Below, piece by piece: positions 10,053 through 18,751 of a stretch of DNA of 64,000 nt (position 1 is the first letter of the stretch; every line of letters starts with the position of its first letter). The stretch comes from Planctomycetaceae bacterium (GTDB lineage: Bacteria > Planctomycetota > Planctomycetia > Gemmatales > Gemmataceae). A program made the translations under genes and the position numbers. The DNA is taken from contig PNLP01000037.1 in the NCBI GenBank assembly GCA_013823135.1, positions 1 through 64,000 of the forward strand, given 5' to 3'. Below the pieces are notes generated by a model. That model had not been told where the DNA came from. It made no database searches and worked only from the letters and a program-made list of their open reading frames with translations.

Positions 10053-10415
10053 TCACGAATCGAAAATCAGCGAGACCAGGGTCCCGATATCGCGGTGGGC
10101 CTCAACCGGGTGACGCAGCGGTCGTTCGCGGTGCACGCGGTAGCGATTCCGTCGCCCGGTCCGCTCGCGTTCGAGATACCGACCTTCCTCCAGGTCGGCG
10201 ACGATCCGTTGGACCGCCCGCTCGGTAATCCCGACGCGGACGGCCACGTCCCGCAACCGGATCTCCGGTTCGTGGGCGATCAGCAGGAGGACGTGGGCGT
10301 GGTTGCTGAGGAACGTCCACGTGGGCAGGGCGGGATCCGCGGCCTTCTCGGGCGGATCCGCGGCTTCTCGCGTCGGTTTACTCCGGTTGTCCGGAGCCTC
10401 TTTCTTCCTCGGCAT
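10053..10415 (-). CDS. Winged helix-turn-helix regulator (MarR/ArsR-like) of the dab operon
   Basis: 120 residues. A charged, Lys/Pro-rich N-terminus of about 30 residues precedes a winged helix domain (FLSNHAHVLLLIAHEPEIRL, DVAVRVGITERAVQRIVADL as the recognition helix region, then a basic wing RYLERERTGRRNRYRVHRE). No ligand-binding domain is visible. Its start overlaps the end of dabA by 38 bases and is preceded by GAGAGGG, so it is almost certainly co-transcribed as the third gene of the operon. I infer it controls that operon, possibly through the palindrome upstream of dabB. It could instead act elsewhere. Confidence 0.8.
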   Translation of the reverse strand: MPRKKEAPDNRSKPTREAADPPEKAADPALPTWTFLSNHAHVLLLIAHEPEIRLRDVAVRVGITERAVQRIVADLEEGRYLERERTGRRNRYRVHRERPLRHPVEAHRDIGTLVSLIFDS

Positions 10416-12771
10416 TAACCCTCTCCCACCCGTGCCCGGGAACCCGCTGGGACGTTTCCGTTCCGTCTGGGTTGAGTGCGAACAGCCGCACCCAGCCGTT
10501 CTCGATCAACTCGCGCACCCCGGGTTGGGCGGCGAGGACCCGGTCGATCCGATCCGTCGGGGCCTCGACGACCACCTGGAGGCGGAGCGGTTCGTGGAAC
10601 CATCGGCCGTTCCCCGCGTGTACCGACTGCAGGGGCAGGCCGGTGCGGAGGTCGCCGCCGTTCCCGAGTACAACGCCGAGTGCCCCGACACGGTTGTGGA
10701 GCGCCTTGTCCCCGCAGCCGAACACATCGTTATCCACCGTAGAGGCAAAATACTGCAAGTTGATCCAGGAAGCGACCACCATTGGGGCAGAGAGGATGAG
10801 GGTTAGGACCGACGCGTCGGTGTCGGCCGCGGCGTCGTACTCGTGGAGGAACGCCCGCCCTTGAAGGTCGATCCCCCGGGTACGGCACCGCCGGGCTGCA
10901 ATGAACGCAGCGTTCCGCGCCAGCCCCCACTCCGGCCGAACCTCGGACCAGTCCCGTGTGCGGCGGCCCAGGAGGCGACTCAGAACTCCCGCCGGCTTCC
11001 CGCCAAGGCCGAGCGCGGGGGCGCGTTCGGCCCGGGTCGCGGCCCCGGCAGCGGCCAACCATTCCCGCAGTCGCTTCAGGTCTGCGTGGAGGTCGGTGGG
11101 AATGCGATCGAGGTGGAGCAATCGGACCTCGTCAGTGGACGTGTTGTGAACCCCCGGGACGAAGTGCGTGTCGGCGGGCACGACCCATCCGCGGGCCGGG
11201 AGGCCGGCCCGGACGGTCGTGTCGTTCAACACCGCCGCCGCGACCCGGGCGTTGACGCCCCCACCGTGCCCCCCGCATGCCCCGCAGTCGAGTCCGGCCG
11301 CGTGCGGGTTGTTCGTGCTCTGGCTCTCGTGCCCGCAGAGCAACACCAGTCGGGCGAAGGATGTCCCGAAGCCCATGTTTTTGAGTATCCCCGCCGCGAG
11401 GTCGAGCCGCGCCGCCGGCGTGAGTCCCCGCCCGCGGGCGTCCGGTTCGAGGTCGAACGACTCGAGGCACTCGCCGTGGTTGTTCGCCCGGGAGGCAGCG
11501 AGGGCGTCGCCGGCCAGGCCAAGGCTATAGGCGACGCCGAGTAACTCCACGTACGAGAACGCCGCGGCCGGGGCGACCTGGATCTGTTTGAGACTCCGCG
11601 TTGCCCGACCGGACCCGCACCCGCAGGCCTCCAAGGTCACACCGGGCTTGAGCAGGACCGGGCACCGGGCGCTGGGGTTGCCGTCGGCCTGCCAGTTCAG
11701 GGCGACACCGAAGAATCCGGCGAACCCTCGGGTCTCGATCTCTTGTGACTGTGTTTCAAGGTGTCGGCGGAACGGCTCGGAGCGCACGTCGATACAGAAC
11801 ACCGCCTGGACAGCGGGCCGGGCAGTCTTCTGTGATGATGGTGCCGCGCGTAACTGCGAAATCAGCCGGCGAGCGTACCCGTTTTCCAGGGCGTCCTGAA
11901 ACACGACTCGCACCGTCTCGGCTTCAACCGGCACGGTGACCACGTCGTCCGCCAGCGTCGTCCGTCCGGACTGGGCGGCTGCGGCGGCGTCCTGACAGAT
12001 TCGGATGGCGAGGAGATCGGCCAGTTCGCCAGGCGCGTCCGCCTCCCCGGCCCACGTCTCGCGACGGAAATACGACGCCCACCCGAACAGCCCGCCGAGC
12101 AGTCGGTACAGGTACGCCTCGCGGTCGGCCCCTGTCACCGGGACTCGCGTGAGGGCCGCGACAATTGCTGCGGCGGGGTCGTCGGGGATCCGGCCGATCC
12201 AGGTTCGGAACCCCCGCACGCCGGCGATCTCCAGCGACCGGTCCGACGCGGCCGCATCCCGCCACGACGCGAACAGACCGCGGGGGTCGCACGGGAGGGG
12301 CCAGTGGGTTCCGCCCCCGCTCGCATGGACGGCACACCACCGGGCGGCGGAGCGGATGAACAGGCCGTTCCAGTCGGTCCCGTGCCGGCGGTCGTGCTGC
12401 TCGGCGAATGTGAGCACCTGCGTGGACGGCCGCGTCGGCATCGGGCGCTCGCCTTGCAGGATCGCTTCGAGCGTCTGGATCTGACACCCCGACCCGCGAG
12501 CCGCGCTCGCCAGGTCCGCGCGCTCGAACATCCCGGTGGCCCATTGCTCGCGGTAGTATTCCGTGCCGGGAAGCACCCGGCCCCCCAGCCCGTCCGCAAC
12601 GGCTCTCGCCACCTCCGCGACCGGTTCGCCAGCGAACCCGAGGAAGGGGTTCACGGCCACGTAGTTCTCCAGGCCCCAGAGCGGCGGGATCTGATCGGCG
12701 ACCCGCACGACATCCGCCCACACCACGGCGGCATCGACCGCGATGTCGCCCGTCTCGATGACTTCAGGCAT
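10378..12771 (-). CDS. dabA: Probable inorganic carbon transporter subunit DabA (DUF2309/UPF0753)
   Basis: 797 residues. DabA is the cytoplasmic, beta-carbonic-anhydrase-like subunit that, with membrane subunit DabB, drives vectorial conversion of CO2 to bicarbonate using the cation gradient. The predicted zinc and catalytic residues are present: C326 and D328 in FCIDVRSE, H481 in CGHESQS and C496 in LDCGACGGHGGG. The spacings (2 and 15) are those I recall for characterised DabA proteins. The end of dabB and the start of dabA overlap by 8 bases, and the regulator gene overlaps its 3' end. Family length is about 800-1000 residues, so this is a compact but complete member. Confidence 0.93.
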   Translation of the reverse strand: MPEVIETGDIAVDAAVVWADVVRVADQIPPLWGLENYVAVNPFLGFAGEPVAEVARAVADGLGGRVLPGTEYYREQWATGMFERADLASAARGSGCQIQTLEAILQGERPMPTRPSTQVLTFAEQHDRRHGTDWNGLFIRSAARWCAVHASGGGTHWPLPCDPRGLFASWRDAAASDRSLEIAGVRGFRTWIGRIPDDPAAAIVAALTRVPVTGADREAYLYRLLGGLFGWASYFRRETWAGEADAPGELADLLAIRICQDAAAAAQSGRTTLADDVVTVPVEAETVRVVFQDALENGYARRLISQLRAAPSSQKTARPAVQAVFCIDVRSEPFRRHLETQSQEIETRGFAGFFGVALNWQADGNPSARCPVLLKPGVTLEACGCGSGRATRSLKQIQVAPAAAFSYVELLGVAYSLGLAGDALAASRANNHGECLESFDLEPDARGRGLTPAARLDLAAGILKNMGFGTSFARLVLLCGHESQSTNNPHAAGLDCGACGGHGGGVNARVAAAVLNDTTVRAGLPARGWVVPADTHFVPGVHNTSTDEVRLLHLDRIPTDLHADLKRLREWLAAAGAATRAERAPALGLGGKPAGVLSRLLGRRTRDWSEVRPEWGLARNAAFIAARRCRTRGIDLQGRAFLHEYDAAADTDASVLTLILSAPMVVASWINLQYFASTVDNDVFGCGDKALHNRVGALGVVLGNGGDLRTGLPLQSVHAGNGRWFHEPLRLQVVVEAPTDRIDRVLAAQPGVRELIENGWVRLFALNPDGTETSQRVPGHGWERVNAEEERGSGQPE

Positions 12772-14296
12772 GTTTCACCTCCAGTGTTGGGTTACCCGCT
12801 CCACCCCATAACCCGTCCACGACCCGATCCGCAACAGCCCCGAAGTAGAATCCGTGGAGGGCGTGAACGTAAAAACTTCGGCCGCTGGCACTCCGACCGA
12901 AAACCGGAAGAAGGGCGTGAACCAGGGTGAGCCCGGTGAACGCCATCACGGGCACGACTGCGGCCGCCCACGCGAGCGGCCCCGCGGGGGTCGGCAGGGT
13001 GCCGATGACGGGGGCGAGAAACTCCTCCGCCCCGCGGTAGGCCGCGAAGGCCGCGACCGGTACCGCCAGCGTGGCCCCGATGCCGAGTGCGGTTTGGATC
13101 GCAGCCTCTACCACACTCGTCGCCCGGTTCCCCCGTACCGCGACCCACACCTGCCCGACGGAGAGGGCGATGACCGCTGTGAGGGCGAGTTCGCCCGGCG
13201 AATGGAGCGGAGAGTAGCCCGTCATTATGGACGCCAGAGCAAGGGCCGGGACAGCGAACACGGTGCCCATCCCCGCAATCGCTAACCGCCGCACCGGGGC
13301 CACCGGAGGATACGGGCGGGACGGGGCTGGGAGCGTTCCTGACCGGAGGAAACTCCAGGCCTTGTAACATCCGTGGCCGATGATGTGTAGTAGCGCGGCC
13401 GGGAACGCACCGACCCCGCACTGGACCATCATGAATCCCATCTGGCTGACCGTGGACCAGGCCAGAGTCCGCTTGAACTTCACCTGGGCCCACATCGCAA
13501 GGAGTCCCAGACTGGCTGTGATCGTACCGATCACGGCGAGGAGGAGCAGTGCTTCGGGCACCCGAACAATGAGCGGTGCGAACCGGAGCACCAACGCCCC
13601 GCCGGCGTTGATGACTCCGGCGTGCATGATGGCCGACACCGGCGTCGGCGACTCCATCGTCTCGGGCAGCCAACTGTGGAACGGGAACTGGGCCGATTTG
13701 GTGAGCGCGGCGATTACCACTAGCAGTCCGATCGCCGTCACGCCCTCGGTCGGGATCGGTGCCAGGGCAGCCAGGAACTCGTGCAGGTCGAGGGTGGCGT
13801 ACTCGCGCCAGATCAGGGCGATCGCCGCGACGAGTGCGACGTCTCCGAGTCGGCTAATAAGGAACTTCTTTCGGGCGGGTCGCAGGGCTTCCGGCCGGCC
13901 GGGGTAGTAGGTGAGGAGCCTGTGGAGCCCGAGGCTTGTGAGCGACCACGCAACGAAGAGGAGAACCAAATTCGTAGCGAGCATCAGCACGTAGGCGGAG
14001 CCGATCGTGAAGGCCAGATAGCGGAGAAAGCGGGGCCGGTCCGGGTCGCCGTCGAGGTATCGGCGGGAGAAGTGGAAGGTGACCGACCCCACCCACGCCA
14101 CCAACAGGGTCAGGGCGGCACTCAGCCGATCGATCCTGACCCCGAACCCGTGCAGAGGCTCGGGTGTTACGAGCTGCCATGCCAACAGGGCAGCAGAAAT
14201 CCCAGCCATCCCGACGAGCATCGCGAGGAGCCCGCCCCCTGGGTCGGGGTCTGTTCGATCGGCAGCCACGACGACGCCCGCATCCGTTCTACCCAT
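12764..14296 (-). CDS. dabB: DabB, proton-conducting NuoL-like membrane subunit
   Basis: About 510 residues, multi-pass, of the NADH-quinone oxidoreductase subunit L / antiporter family. Visible features are repeated hydrophobic helices, the conserved core KSAQFPFHSWLPETMESPTP followed by SAIMHAGVINAGG, and STVSQMGFMM. In the DAB system this subunit couples cation flow to DabA. The longest open frame starts at 14557, but the ATG at 14296 sits about 7 bases after GGAGGAGG and opens directly into the polar N-terminus and first helix, so I chose it. The upstream extension is proline-rich and lacks membrane character. It is the first gene of the dabB-dabA-regulator operon. Confidence 0.92.
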   Translation of the reverse strand: MGRTDAGVVVAADRTDPDPGGGLLAMLVGMAGISAALLAWQLVTPEPLHGFGVRIDRLSAALTLLVAWVGSVTFHFSRRYLDGDPDRPRFLRYLAFTIGSAYVLMLATNLVLLFVAWSLTSLGLHRLLTYYPGRPEALRPARKKFLISRLGDVALVAAIALIWREYATLDLHEFLAALAPIPTEGVTAIGLLVVIAALTKSAQFPFHSWLPETMESPTPVSAIMHAGVINAGGALVLRFAPLIVRVPEALLLLAVIGTITASLGLLAMWAQVKFKRTLAWSTVSQMGFMMVQCGVGAFPAALLHIIGHGCYKAWSFLRSGTLPAPSRPYPPVAPVRRLAIAGMGTVFAVPALALASIMTGYSPLHSPGELALTAVIALSVGQVWVAVRGNRATSVVEAAIQTALGIGATLAVPVAAFAAYRGAEEFLAPVIGTLPTPAGPLAWAAAVVPVMAFTGLTLVHALLPVFGRSASGRSFYVHALHGFYFGAVADRVVDGLWGGAGNPTLEVKHA

Positions 14297-14346
14297 CCGC
14301 ACACCTCCTCCGATTGCGTGCCACCGCGGACCGGCCGTGGGAATCA

Positions 14347-14398
14347 ATATACGACACAGATTTCGTGTATCTTGTAGCGTATATCGGTCGCGAGTCAA
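14347..14398 (-). promoter_or_regulatory. dabB: Probable dab operon promoter with nested palindrome
   Basis: On the minus strand TTGACT (14398-14393) and TACAAG (14376-14371) are 16 bases apart, a plausible sigma-70-type promoter about 70 bases before the dabB ATG. Overlapping it is an inverted repeat, ATATACG (14347-14353) with CGTATAT (14378-14384), and inside that ACAC (14354-14357) with GTGT (14365-14368). The symmetry around the transcription start suggests an operator, perhaps for the winged-helix protein encoded by the third gene. Both roles are inferred. Confidence 0.4.
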
Positions 14399-15009
14399 CC
14401 CGGAATGTCGTGAAAGGGTCGGTGGTGTGAACCGGCGGACAGTCCAGGTCGGCAAATCCGGCCGCAGTTGCTCTCGCGTATTCGGCGACGGCTGGCTGAA
14501 GTGGTCCGACGGTGGCGTGGTCTCAGGAGGCGACGGGATGGGTTCGGCAAGCCCCAACTGCTACAAATGGGAATTTGACCGGGACACGCCTTCGGTGACG
14601 CAATATGCGAAAAGGCATACTACGATGCAGCGAAAACGCCGGGCGGATCATGAGGTTCGGAGCGTACACGGGGTCGGGCCGCTGGTCGTGGACCAGCGGG
14701 CGCTGGAGTCAACTCTGAAGATAACCGTTGCCAATCGACCAAATCGCCAGAAGACACCCTCATGCCCCCGTGAGTCCCGGAGAACCATATTAACTTTCAT
14801 ATGTGTATGCTTATATAATCGACATAGTGGATGATCTAATGGAGCCAGCCAGGAAAGCAGACCGATCGGACACCACCAGGAGTGATCGATCGCAACTGCC
14901 GGAGCAGTGAATCGCGACAGTGCAAGTGACAGAAACAGCCTGGAACGATCGGTGGAATGATTACTGATCTGAGATGGGCTTCTTTTTCTGCCGAACCACG
15001 CTTCAGGAA
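14399..15009. other. 611-base gap upstream of the dab operon, no recognised gene
   Basis: Open frames here (for example plus 14164-14430 and minus 14648-15079) look like shadow frames with no domain or leader. The only notable feature is an AT-rich patch around 14789-14825 with a TATAAT-like hexamer on the plus strand, but no gene follows it on that strand. It may hold regulatory DNA for dabB or the tail of the isomerase-like gene. Confidence 0.4.
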
Positions 15010-15804
15010 TCACTCCTGTCCAGCTAGTTCGTGGAGGCGGTTGCGAGTCCACACCAGTTGTTCGGGCGGGTATGTCCACTGCTCAAGAATCGCGGACCCG
15101 GCGAAACCTCGCTGGTGTAGCCGTCGGATCAGTCCTCGCAAACCACGGTCGTCCTTCGCAGATGGACCGCTGAACAAAGGGAGATGGGAATCGTAGTCGC
15201 CCCAATTCTCGTGGGCGTGCCAGTGGATGATGGGGACGTGGGCGCCAAGTAGATCGACAAACCGAACATAGTCGTTACGAGTGGTCGAATGGAGGTTCGC
15301 GTGCCCGCTGTCCAAACAGAACCCAACTCGCCCGATTGCTTCCGGGATTGCGGAGAGTACACCGAACACCGCGTTGACATTGTCTGGGGAAGTTGCGGGC
15401 GTGTTCTCAAGACTGAGTTGCAAGCCGGCTCGCGTAGCCTCTTCCCAAAGTGGACGAAGAGACTCGACGTACACTCGAGCGTGGTATTGCGGAAACAGGT
15501 GCAGGTTGACGATGCGTGCCCCGATTGAGCCGCCGAAGCGAATACTCCGGCAGATGGCCTCGACCCCGTCACGGGTGGTCGGGTCGGCTGCGTAAGGAGC
15601 ATGGATGCTGAACTGAACGCTTCCCGATTCCGCGACACGCTGGAGTTCGGCTCGCTCGGCTTCAGAAGTTTCGGCCTCGCACCAACCGTGCCGGCCACGA
15701 TCGCTGAACCATTCGAAGGCGTCGAATCCGTGCGATCGCGCGAACTCATACGGCAACCACGCGGGAACGTGTGCGCTCGTCTGATTTCCGATGCGAACAT
15801 TCAT
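15010..15804 (-). CDS. Xylose isomerase-like TIM barrel protein (sugar phosphate isomerase/epimerase family)
   Basis: About 264 residues of the AP-endonuclease-2 / xylose-isomerase-like TIM barrel superfamily. Metal-site-type motifs are visible: FSIHAPYA, ARIVNLHLFP, LQLSLENTPAT, GFCLDSGHANLHS, IIHWHAHENWGDYDSHLP and a closing ILEQW. These supply the His, Glu and Asp ligands normal for the fold. The substrate cannot be named. The open frame also allows GTG 15840 or ATG 15837; I chose the ATG at 15804 because it opens directly into the first strand. The gene follows the HAD-ATPase gene closely (9 to 45 bases depending on start), so co-transcription is likely. Confidence 0.82.
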   Translation of the reverse strand: MNVRIGNQTSAHVPAWLPYEFARSHGFDAFEWFSDRGRHGWCEAETSEAERAELQRVAESGSVQFSIHAPYAADPTTRDGVEAICRSIRFGGSIGARIVNLHLFPQYHARVYVESLRPLWEEATRAGLQLSLENTPATSPDNVNAVFGVLSAIPEAIGRVGFCLDSGHANLHSTTRNDYVRFVDLLGAHVPIIHWHAHENWGDYDSHLPLFSGPSAKDDRGLRGLIRRLHQRGFAGSAILEQWTYPPEQLVWTRNRLHELAGQE

Positions 15805-15849
15805 GGGGCAGACTCGTACTCGTGCGGTTACGTCCATCACTACGCGTCA

Positions 15850-17586
15850 TTACACCTGCCCGCTCGCGGCGTCAGCCGGGAGTGTGTAGCGTGCTTCGAT
15901 AGCAATACGAACGGCTGAGCGGGAATCCTTGGATACAGCCTGCTTATCCGCCTCGATCTGGGCCAACTCGTCGGCAAGGGTCTCGTCCTTGATCTGTGCC
16001 CGTACCCATTTCGAGATGTCGCCATTCTTCCGATGGAATTCCCACGTTTCATCGTCCACGCCATCGGCCAGTTGCAGGAACACTTGCAGGTTCGGTGCCT
16101 TCAGGTTCAACTTGCCTTCCGGGCCACTGAAGTAAAAACTCCGCTCCGGCCCCAGGTTCCCCTCGGCGTATTTCCGCGAGTGCCGTTTCCGTTCTGTCCG
16201 CGGTTGTTTGGTGTGAATCACGATTGTCTCCGGATCACCCCGTCGCCAGACGATCGCGTCACCCGTCGGCAGTTTTTCGCTCGCGATCGCGGGGTAGAGC
16301 GGTTCGTTCTCTCCAGTCGCCCTGCAGAACTCTGCCACAGTGTTGGCCGGTTGCCCACCAATCAGTAGAAGAGTGCCGACATTCACCATCGTCATCGGTT
16401 CCACAGCGCCCGGGTGAACGGTAATGAACAGGATGCCCCGGTCTGGCAGAAGCGGCGCGAGCGAGGCAGCCGACGGGCCGGTCGGAAGCAGGTGATGAGT
16501 TTCGTCGATCACCAACCAGTGCGGCCGACCCGTTCGGGCCTTCTCTTCAAGGATGTGGGGCAACAGTTGGGTGAAGAACTTCGGCCGGTCGTTCAAAGGA
16601 ACCCCGAGAAGGTTCACGACGATCGAACGCCTGGGATCCTTGAGCGCATCGATGACCGTTTCGGGCCGCGGAGCCTGGGTCGGATTCCCGATGTGGCTCG
16701 CGAAGTCCAGGGTCTCGTAATCGCCCTCGGGGTCGATCACGAGCACCTGATAGCCGGCGTCGGCCAGTCGCTCCATGATGGAGGTTGTGAGCGTCGATTT
16801 CCCGCTCCCCGACGTCCCCGCCACAAGCAACCCGGGGCCAGCCGGGTCGAGACGAAATTCCGTTTTGTCGTCCGTTTCACCGATGGCAATGCGATGCCGC
16901 GAAAGTGTCTTCAGGTCGGAAAGGTCGTCCGCAATGAGGCGGTCGATGAGTTCCACAACCCCCGCACCGCGAGGCTTCCCGAGGACAAGATCGGCCGTGT
17001 CCTTGACGGCGGGCAAGGCGTTGGCAACCGCCGCCGAGCACTCGCACAACCGCATGAACGCGTGGTCGTTCTCGGCGTCCCCCACGCCAACAACGTTGTG
17101 CGCCGACAGGCCCATTTCCATGAGCGCCGCGGCAAGCCCCGTCGCCTTGTTCACGCCCGACGGCAGCACCATCACCGAGCCCTTGTTGAAGATCACCTGA
17201 AGTTCGAGTCCGTACTCGTGGATGACTTTCAACACCTCCAGGTGGTGCGGTTCCAGCGTCGCGACGATGACGTGCCCGGTGGAAAGCGGTGCTACCTTCC
17301 GTGCTCGCAACTCGGCCACGAACTTCGGCGGGGGCGGGTCGGCAAGAACGCGGACTTCCTTCGTCTGCGGGTTGAAGAGGACGGCACCGTTCTCGACGAC
17401 CGCGAGATCGAAGAGATCGAGCCGCGGGCAAACGCTTTGCAAATCCGGCAACTCACGTCCGGTAACCATGAGGAGCTTTCGGCCCGACTTCTTCGCCCGC
17501 TCCAGTGCAGCCACGGTCGCGGCATCCATGACGCCGTCGTGGGCGATCGTACCGTCGTAGTCAGTCGCAATGGCATGGAACCGCAT
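15850..17586 (-). CDS. HAD phosphatase fused to a HerA-like P-loop ATPase
   Basis: 578 residues in two parts. Residues 1 to about 220 are a HAD-IIB hydrolase of the Cof / sucrose-phosphatase type: nucleophile D9 and acid D11 in DYDGT, T42 in VTGRE, K147 in NKATGL, and D170/D174 in GVGDAENDHAF. Residues about 235 to 480 form a HerA/DUF87-like ATPase with Walker A GTSGSGKST (K263), VIDPEGDY, and Walker B WLVIDETHHLL (D361, E362). A C-terminal helical region ending near residue 578 has no family I recognise. A phosphatase joined to a DNA-pump-type ATPase suggests a nucleic acid end-processing or signalling role, but the substrate is unknown. All catalytic residues look intact. Confidence 0.88.
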   Translation of the reverse strand: MRFHAIATDYDGTIAHDGVMDAATVAALERAKKSGRKLLMVTGRELPDLQSVCPRLDLFDLAVVENGAVLFNPQTKEVRVLADPPPPKFVAELRARKVAPLSTGHVIVATLEPHHLEVLKVIHEYGLELQVIFNKGSVMVLPSGVNKATGLAAALMEMGLSAHNVVGVGDAENDHAFMRLCECSAAVANALPAVKDTADLVLGKPRGAGVVELIDRLIADDLSDLKTLSRHRIAIGETDDKTEFRLDPAGPGLLVAGTSGSGKSTLTTSIMERLADAGYQVLVIDPEGDYETLDFASHIGNPTQAPRPETVIDALKDPRRSIVVNLLGVPLNDRPKFFTQLLPHILEEKARTGRPHWLVIDETHHLLPTGPSAASLAPLLPDRGILFITVHPGAVEPMTMVNVGTLLLIGGQPANTVAEFCRATGENEPLYPAIASEKLPTGDAIVWRRGDPETIVIHTKQPRTERKRHSRKYAEGNLGPERSFYFSGPEGKLNLKAPNLQVFLQLADGVDDETWEFHRKNGDISKWVRAQIKDETLADELAQIEADKQAVSKDSRSAVRIAIEARYTLPADAASGQV

Positions 17587-17738
17587 GGGTTACTCTCCAC
17601 CGAGGCATCACAAGAGATCGATCTTCTTGGCACAGTCGTGTTGCCCGAATGCCAACACACCCATGAGATACCGCAAATCCAGGGCCATGAACCTGTTCCG
17701 TTGCCAGCGATAAACAGAGGCCCGGCGATGTGTACGTA

Positions 17739-17769
17739 TATATACTGTGCAACGATTTTCACATGTCAA
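17739..17769 (-). promoter_or_regulatory. Probable promoter of the HAD-ATPase gene
   Basis: The minus strand carries a perfect TTGACA (17769-17764) and a TATATA (17744-17739) 19 bases further on; GTATAT at 18 bases is an alternative -10. The start codon is at 17586, so the leader would be about 150 bases. The call rests on the consensus match only. Confidence 0.4.
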
Positions 17770-17855
17770 CCGGGGAAACACCACGGGTTTTCGCCGGTTG
17801 GAACGAAATGTTCTCCAAACTGAGACTGTAGCATGTTGAGTGCTGGGGTTTCATT

Positions 17856-18026
17856 GCCCTCCCCCCTTGTGGGGGAGGGTGGCGAGGCTTTGCGAGCCGG
17901 GTGGGGGGGAAGACCTCATCAGTTGCGAAGGTTTCACCCCCCCACCCGCTCCTCGAAGACTCGGAGCGACCTCCCCCACCCGCTCCTCGAAGACTCGGAG
18001 CGACCTCCCCCACAAGGGGGGAGGGC
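17856..18026. repeat. Intergenic repeat element with 23-bp perfect inverted ends and 34-bp tandem copies
   Basis: Two perfect 23-base inverted arms (17856-17878 and 18004-18026; core CTCCCCCACAAGGGGGGAGG) flank a centre that holds two identical 34-base direct copies (17941-17974 and 17975-18008; core CTCCTCGAAGACTCGGAGCG). The second copy runs into the right arm, and each copy carries its own small palindrome, CTCCTCGAAGACTCGGAG. It lies between the HAD-ATPase gene and the sigma factor gene, encodes nothing and looks like a miniature or REP-type element. The rest of 17587-18100 holds the promoter above and no gene. Confidence 0.75.
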
Positions 18027-18100
18027 AAATACCAAGCCAATTCGGTAGGTCTTTCGTACATCCTGGCACCGTTGGTGCGACAGTCTCTCCAAACTCGGGA

Positions 18101-18670
18101 TTACACTTCATCGTTCAGCCCCGCTTTCCGGAGCCGGGAGCGTGCGCGGCTCAGCCTGGCCCGCAGCACGGCGGGAGTGCAACCCAACGTGGTCGCGATC
18201 TCCGCCGTGCTGTACCCCTGCGCGAGAAGTTCCAACGCGCGTCGGTCTAGCCCGTCAACTTCATCCAGCAGGTGTGCCAGCAGATCGGCGGCATCCGGGT
18301 ACGCGGCAGGAGGTGGAACGGTTCGGTCGATCGGTTCCGCCTCCGGGTTGAGGGCGGCCGGGCGTTTCTTCTGTGCCGCACGCTGGAACTTGTGCCGGAG
18401 AACCGTGACCGCCAGCGCGAGCAACTGACCTTCGTCCGTGAACGTGTACCGGCCGTCCTGAAGTCCGGGCAACAAGGCGCGGTGAACGGATTGCACCAGA
18501 TCGACCGAATCGAGTGCCTGCCGGAGCGGGGACCGAAGCATTGCTCTGGCCGCGATCCGAACGCGCGACTCGTACCGCCGGAGCAGGGCCGTCAGCGCGG
18601 CGGAATCCCCCTTCCCGGCCCGGCGGAGCAGGTCGGCGAGGTCGTCCCGACTTGTCGGCGATTCGCTCAC
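18101..18670 (-). CDS. ECF-type RNA polymerase sigma factor
   Basis: 189 residues. The region 2-like part is SLRQALDSVDLVQSVHRALL in outline (LDSVDLVQSVH is the clearest segment), followed by a linker rich in Pro and Ala. The region 4-like helix-turn-helix is LLAQGYSTAEIATTLGCTPA followed by a basic RARLSRARSRLRKAG. This matches the planctomycete ECF class that is commonly paired with Ser/Thr kinases. The GTG start follows GGAG by about 5 bases. It is divergent from the WD40 kinase gene with only 81 bases between them, so the two probably share a regulatory region. No anti-sigma gene is adjacent, and the kinase may fill that role. Confidence 0.87.
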   Translation of the reverse strand: MSESPTSRDDLADLLRRAGKGDSAALTALLRRYESRVRIAARAMLRSPLRQALDSVDLVQSVHRALLPGLQDGRYTFTDEGQLLALAVTVLRHKFQRAAQKKRPAALNPEAEPIDRTVPPPAAYPDAADLLAHLLDEVDGLDRRALELLAQGYSTAEIATTLGCTPAVLRARLSRARSRLRKAGLNDEV

Positions 18671-18751
18671 GCATTCTCCGACTTGTGACGCTTTGGTTCG
18701 CGTATATTACTTTAACTCGCTGGCCCCACTTCTGCTAACCGGAACCGGCTG

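Noticed and set aside
13781..14377. Plus-strand 198-codon frame across dabB
   Set aside because: It is antisense to a clear membrane protein and has Arg/Glu/Gly-rich composition typical of shadow frames in GC-rich DNA.
14297..14557. N-terminal extension of dabB to 14557
   Set aside because: It is Pro/Thr/Arg-rich, contains the probable promoter, and the ATG at 14296 has a strong GGAGGAGG site.
14789..14825. Plus-strand promoter with TATAAT-like hexamer
   Set aside because: No plus-strand gene follows within several kilobases, so it is more likely a chance AT-rich patch.
17941..18026. CRISPR-like array from the repeated 34-base unit
   Set aside because: The two copies are directly abutting with no spacers and lie inside an inverted-repeat element; no cas gene is present.
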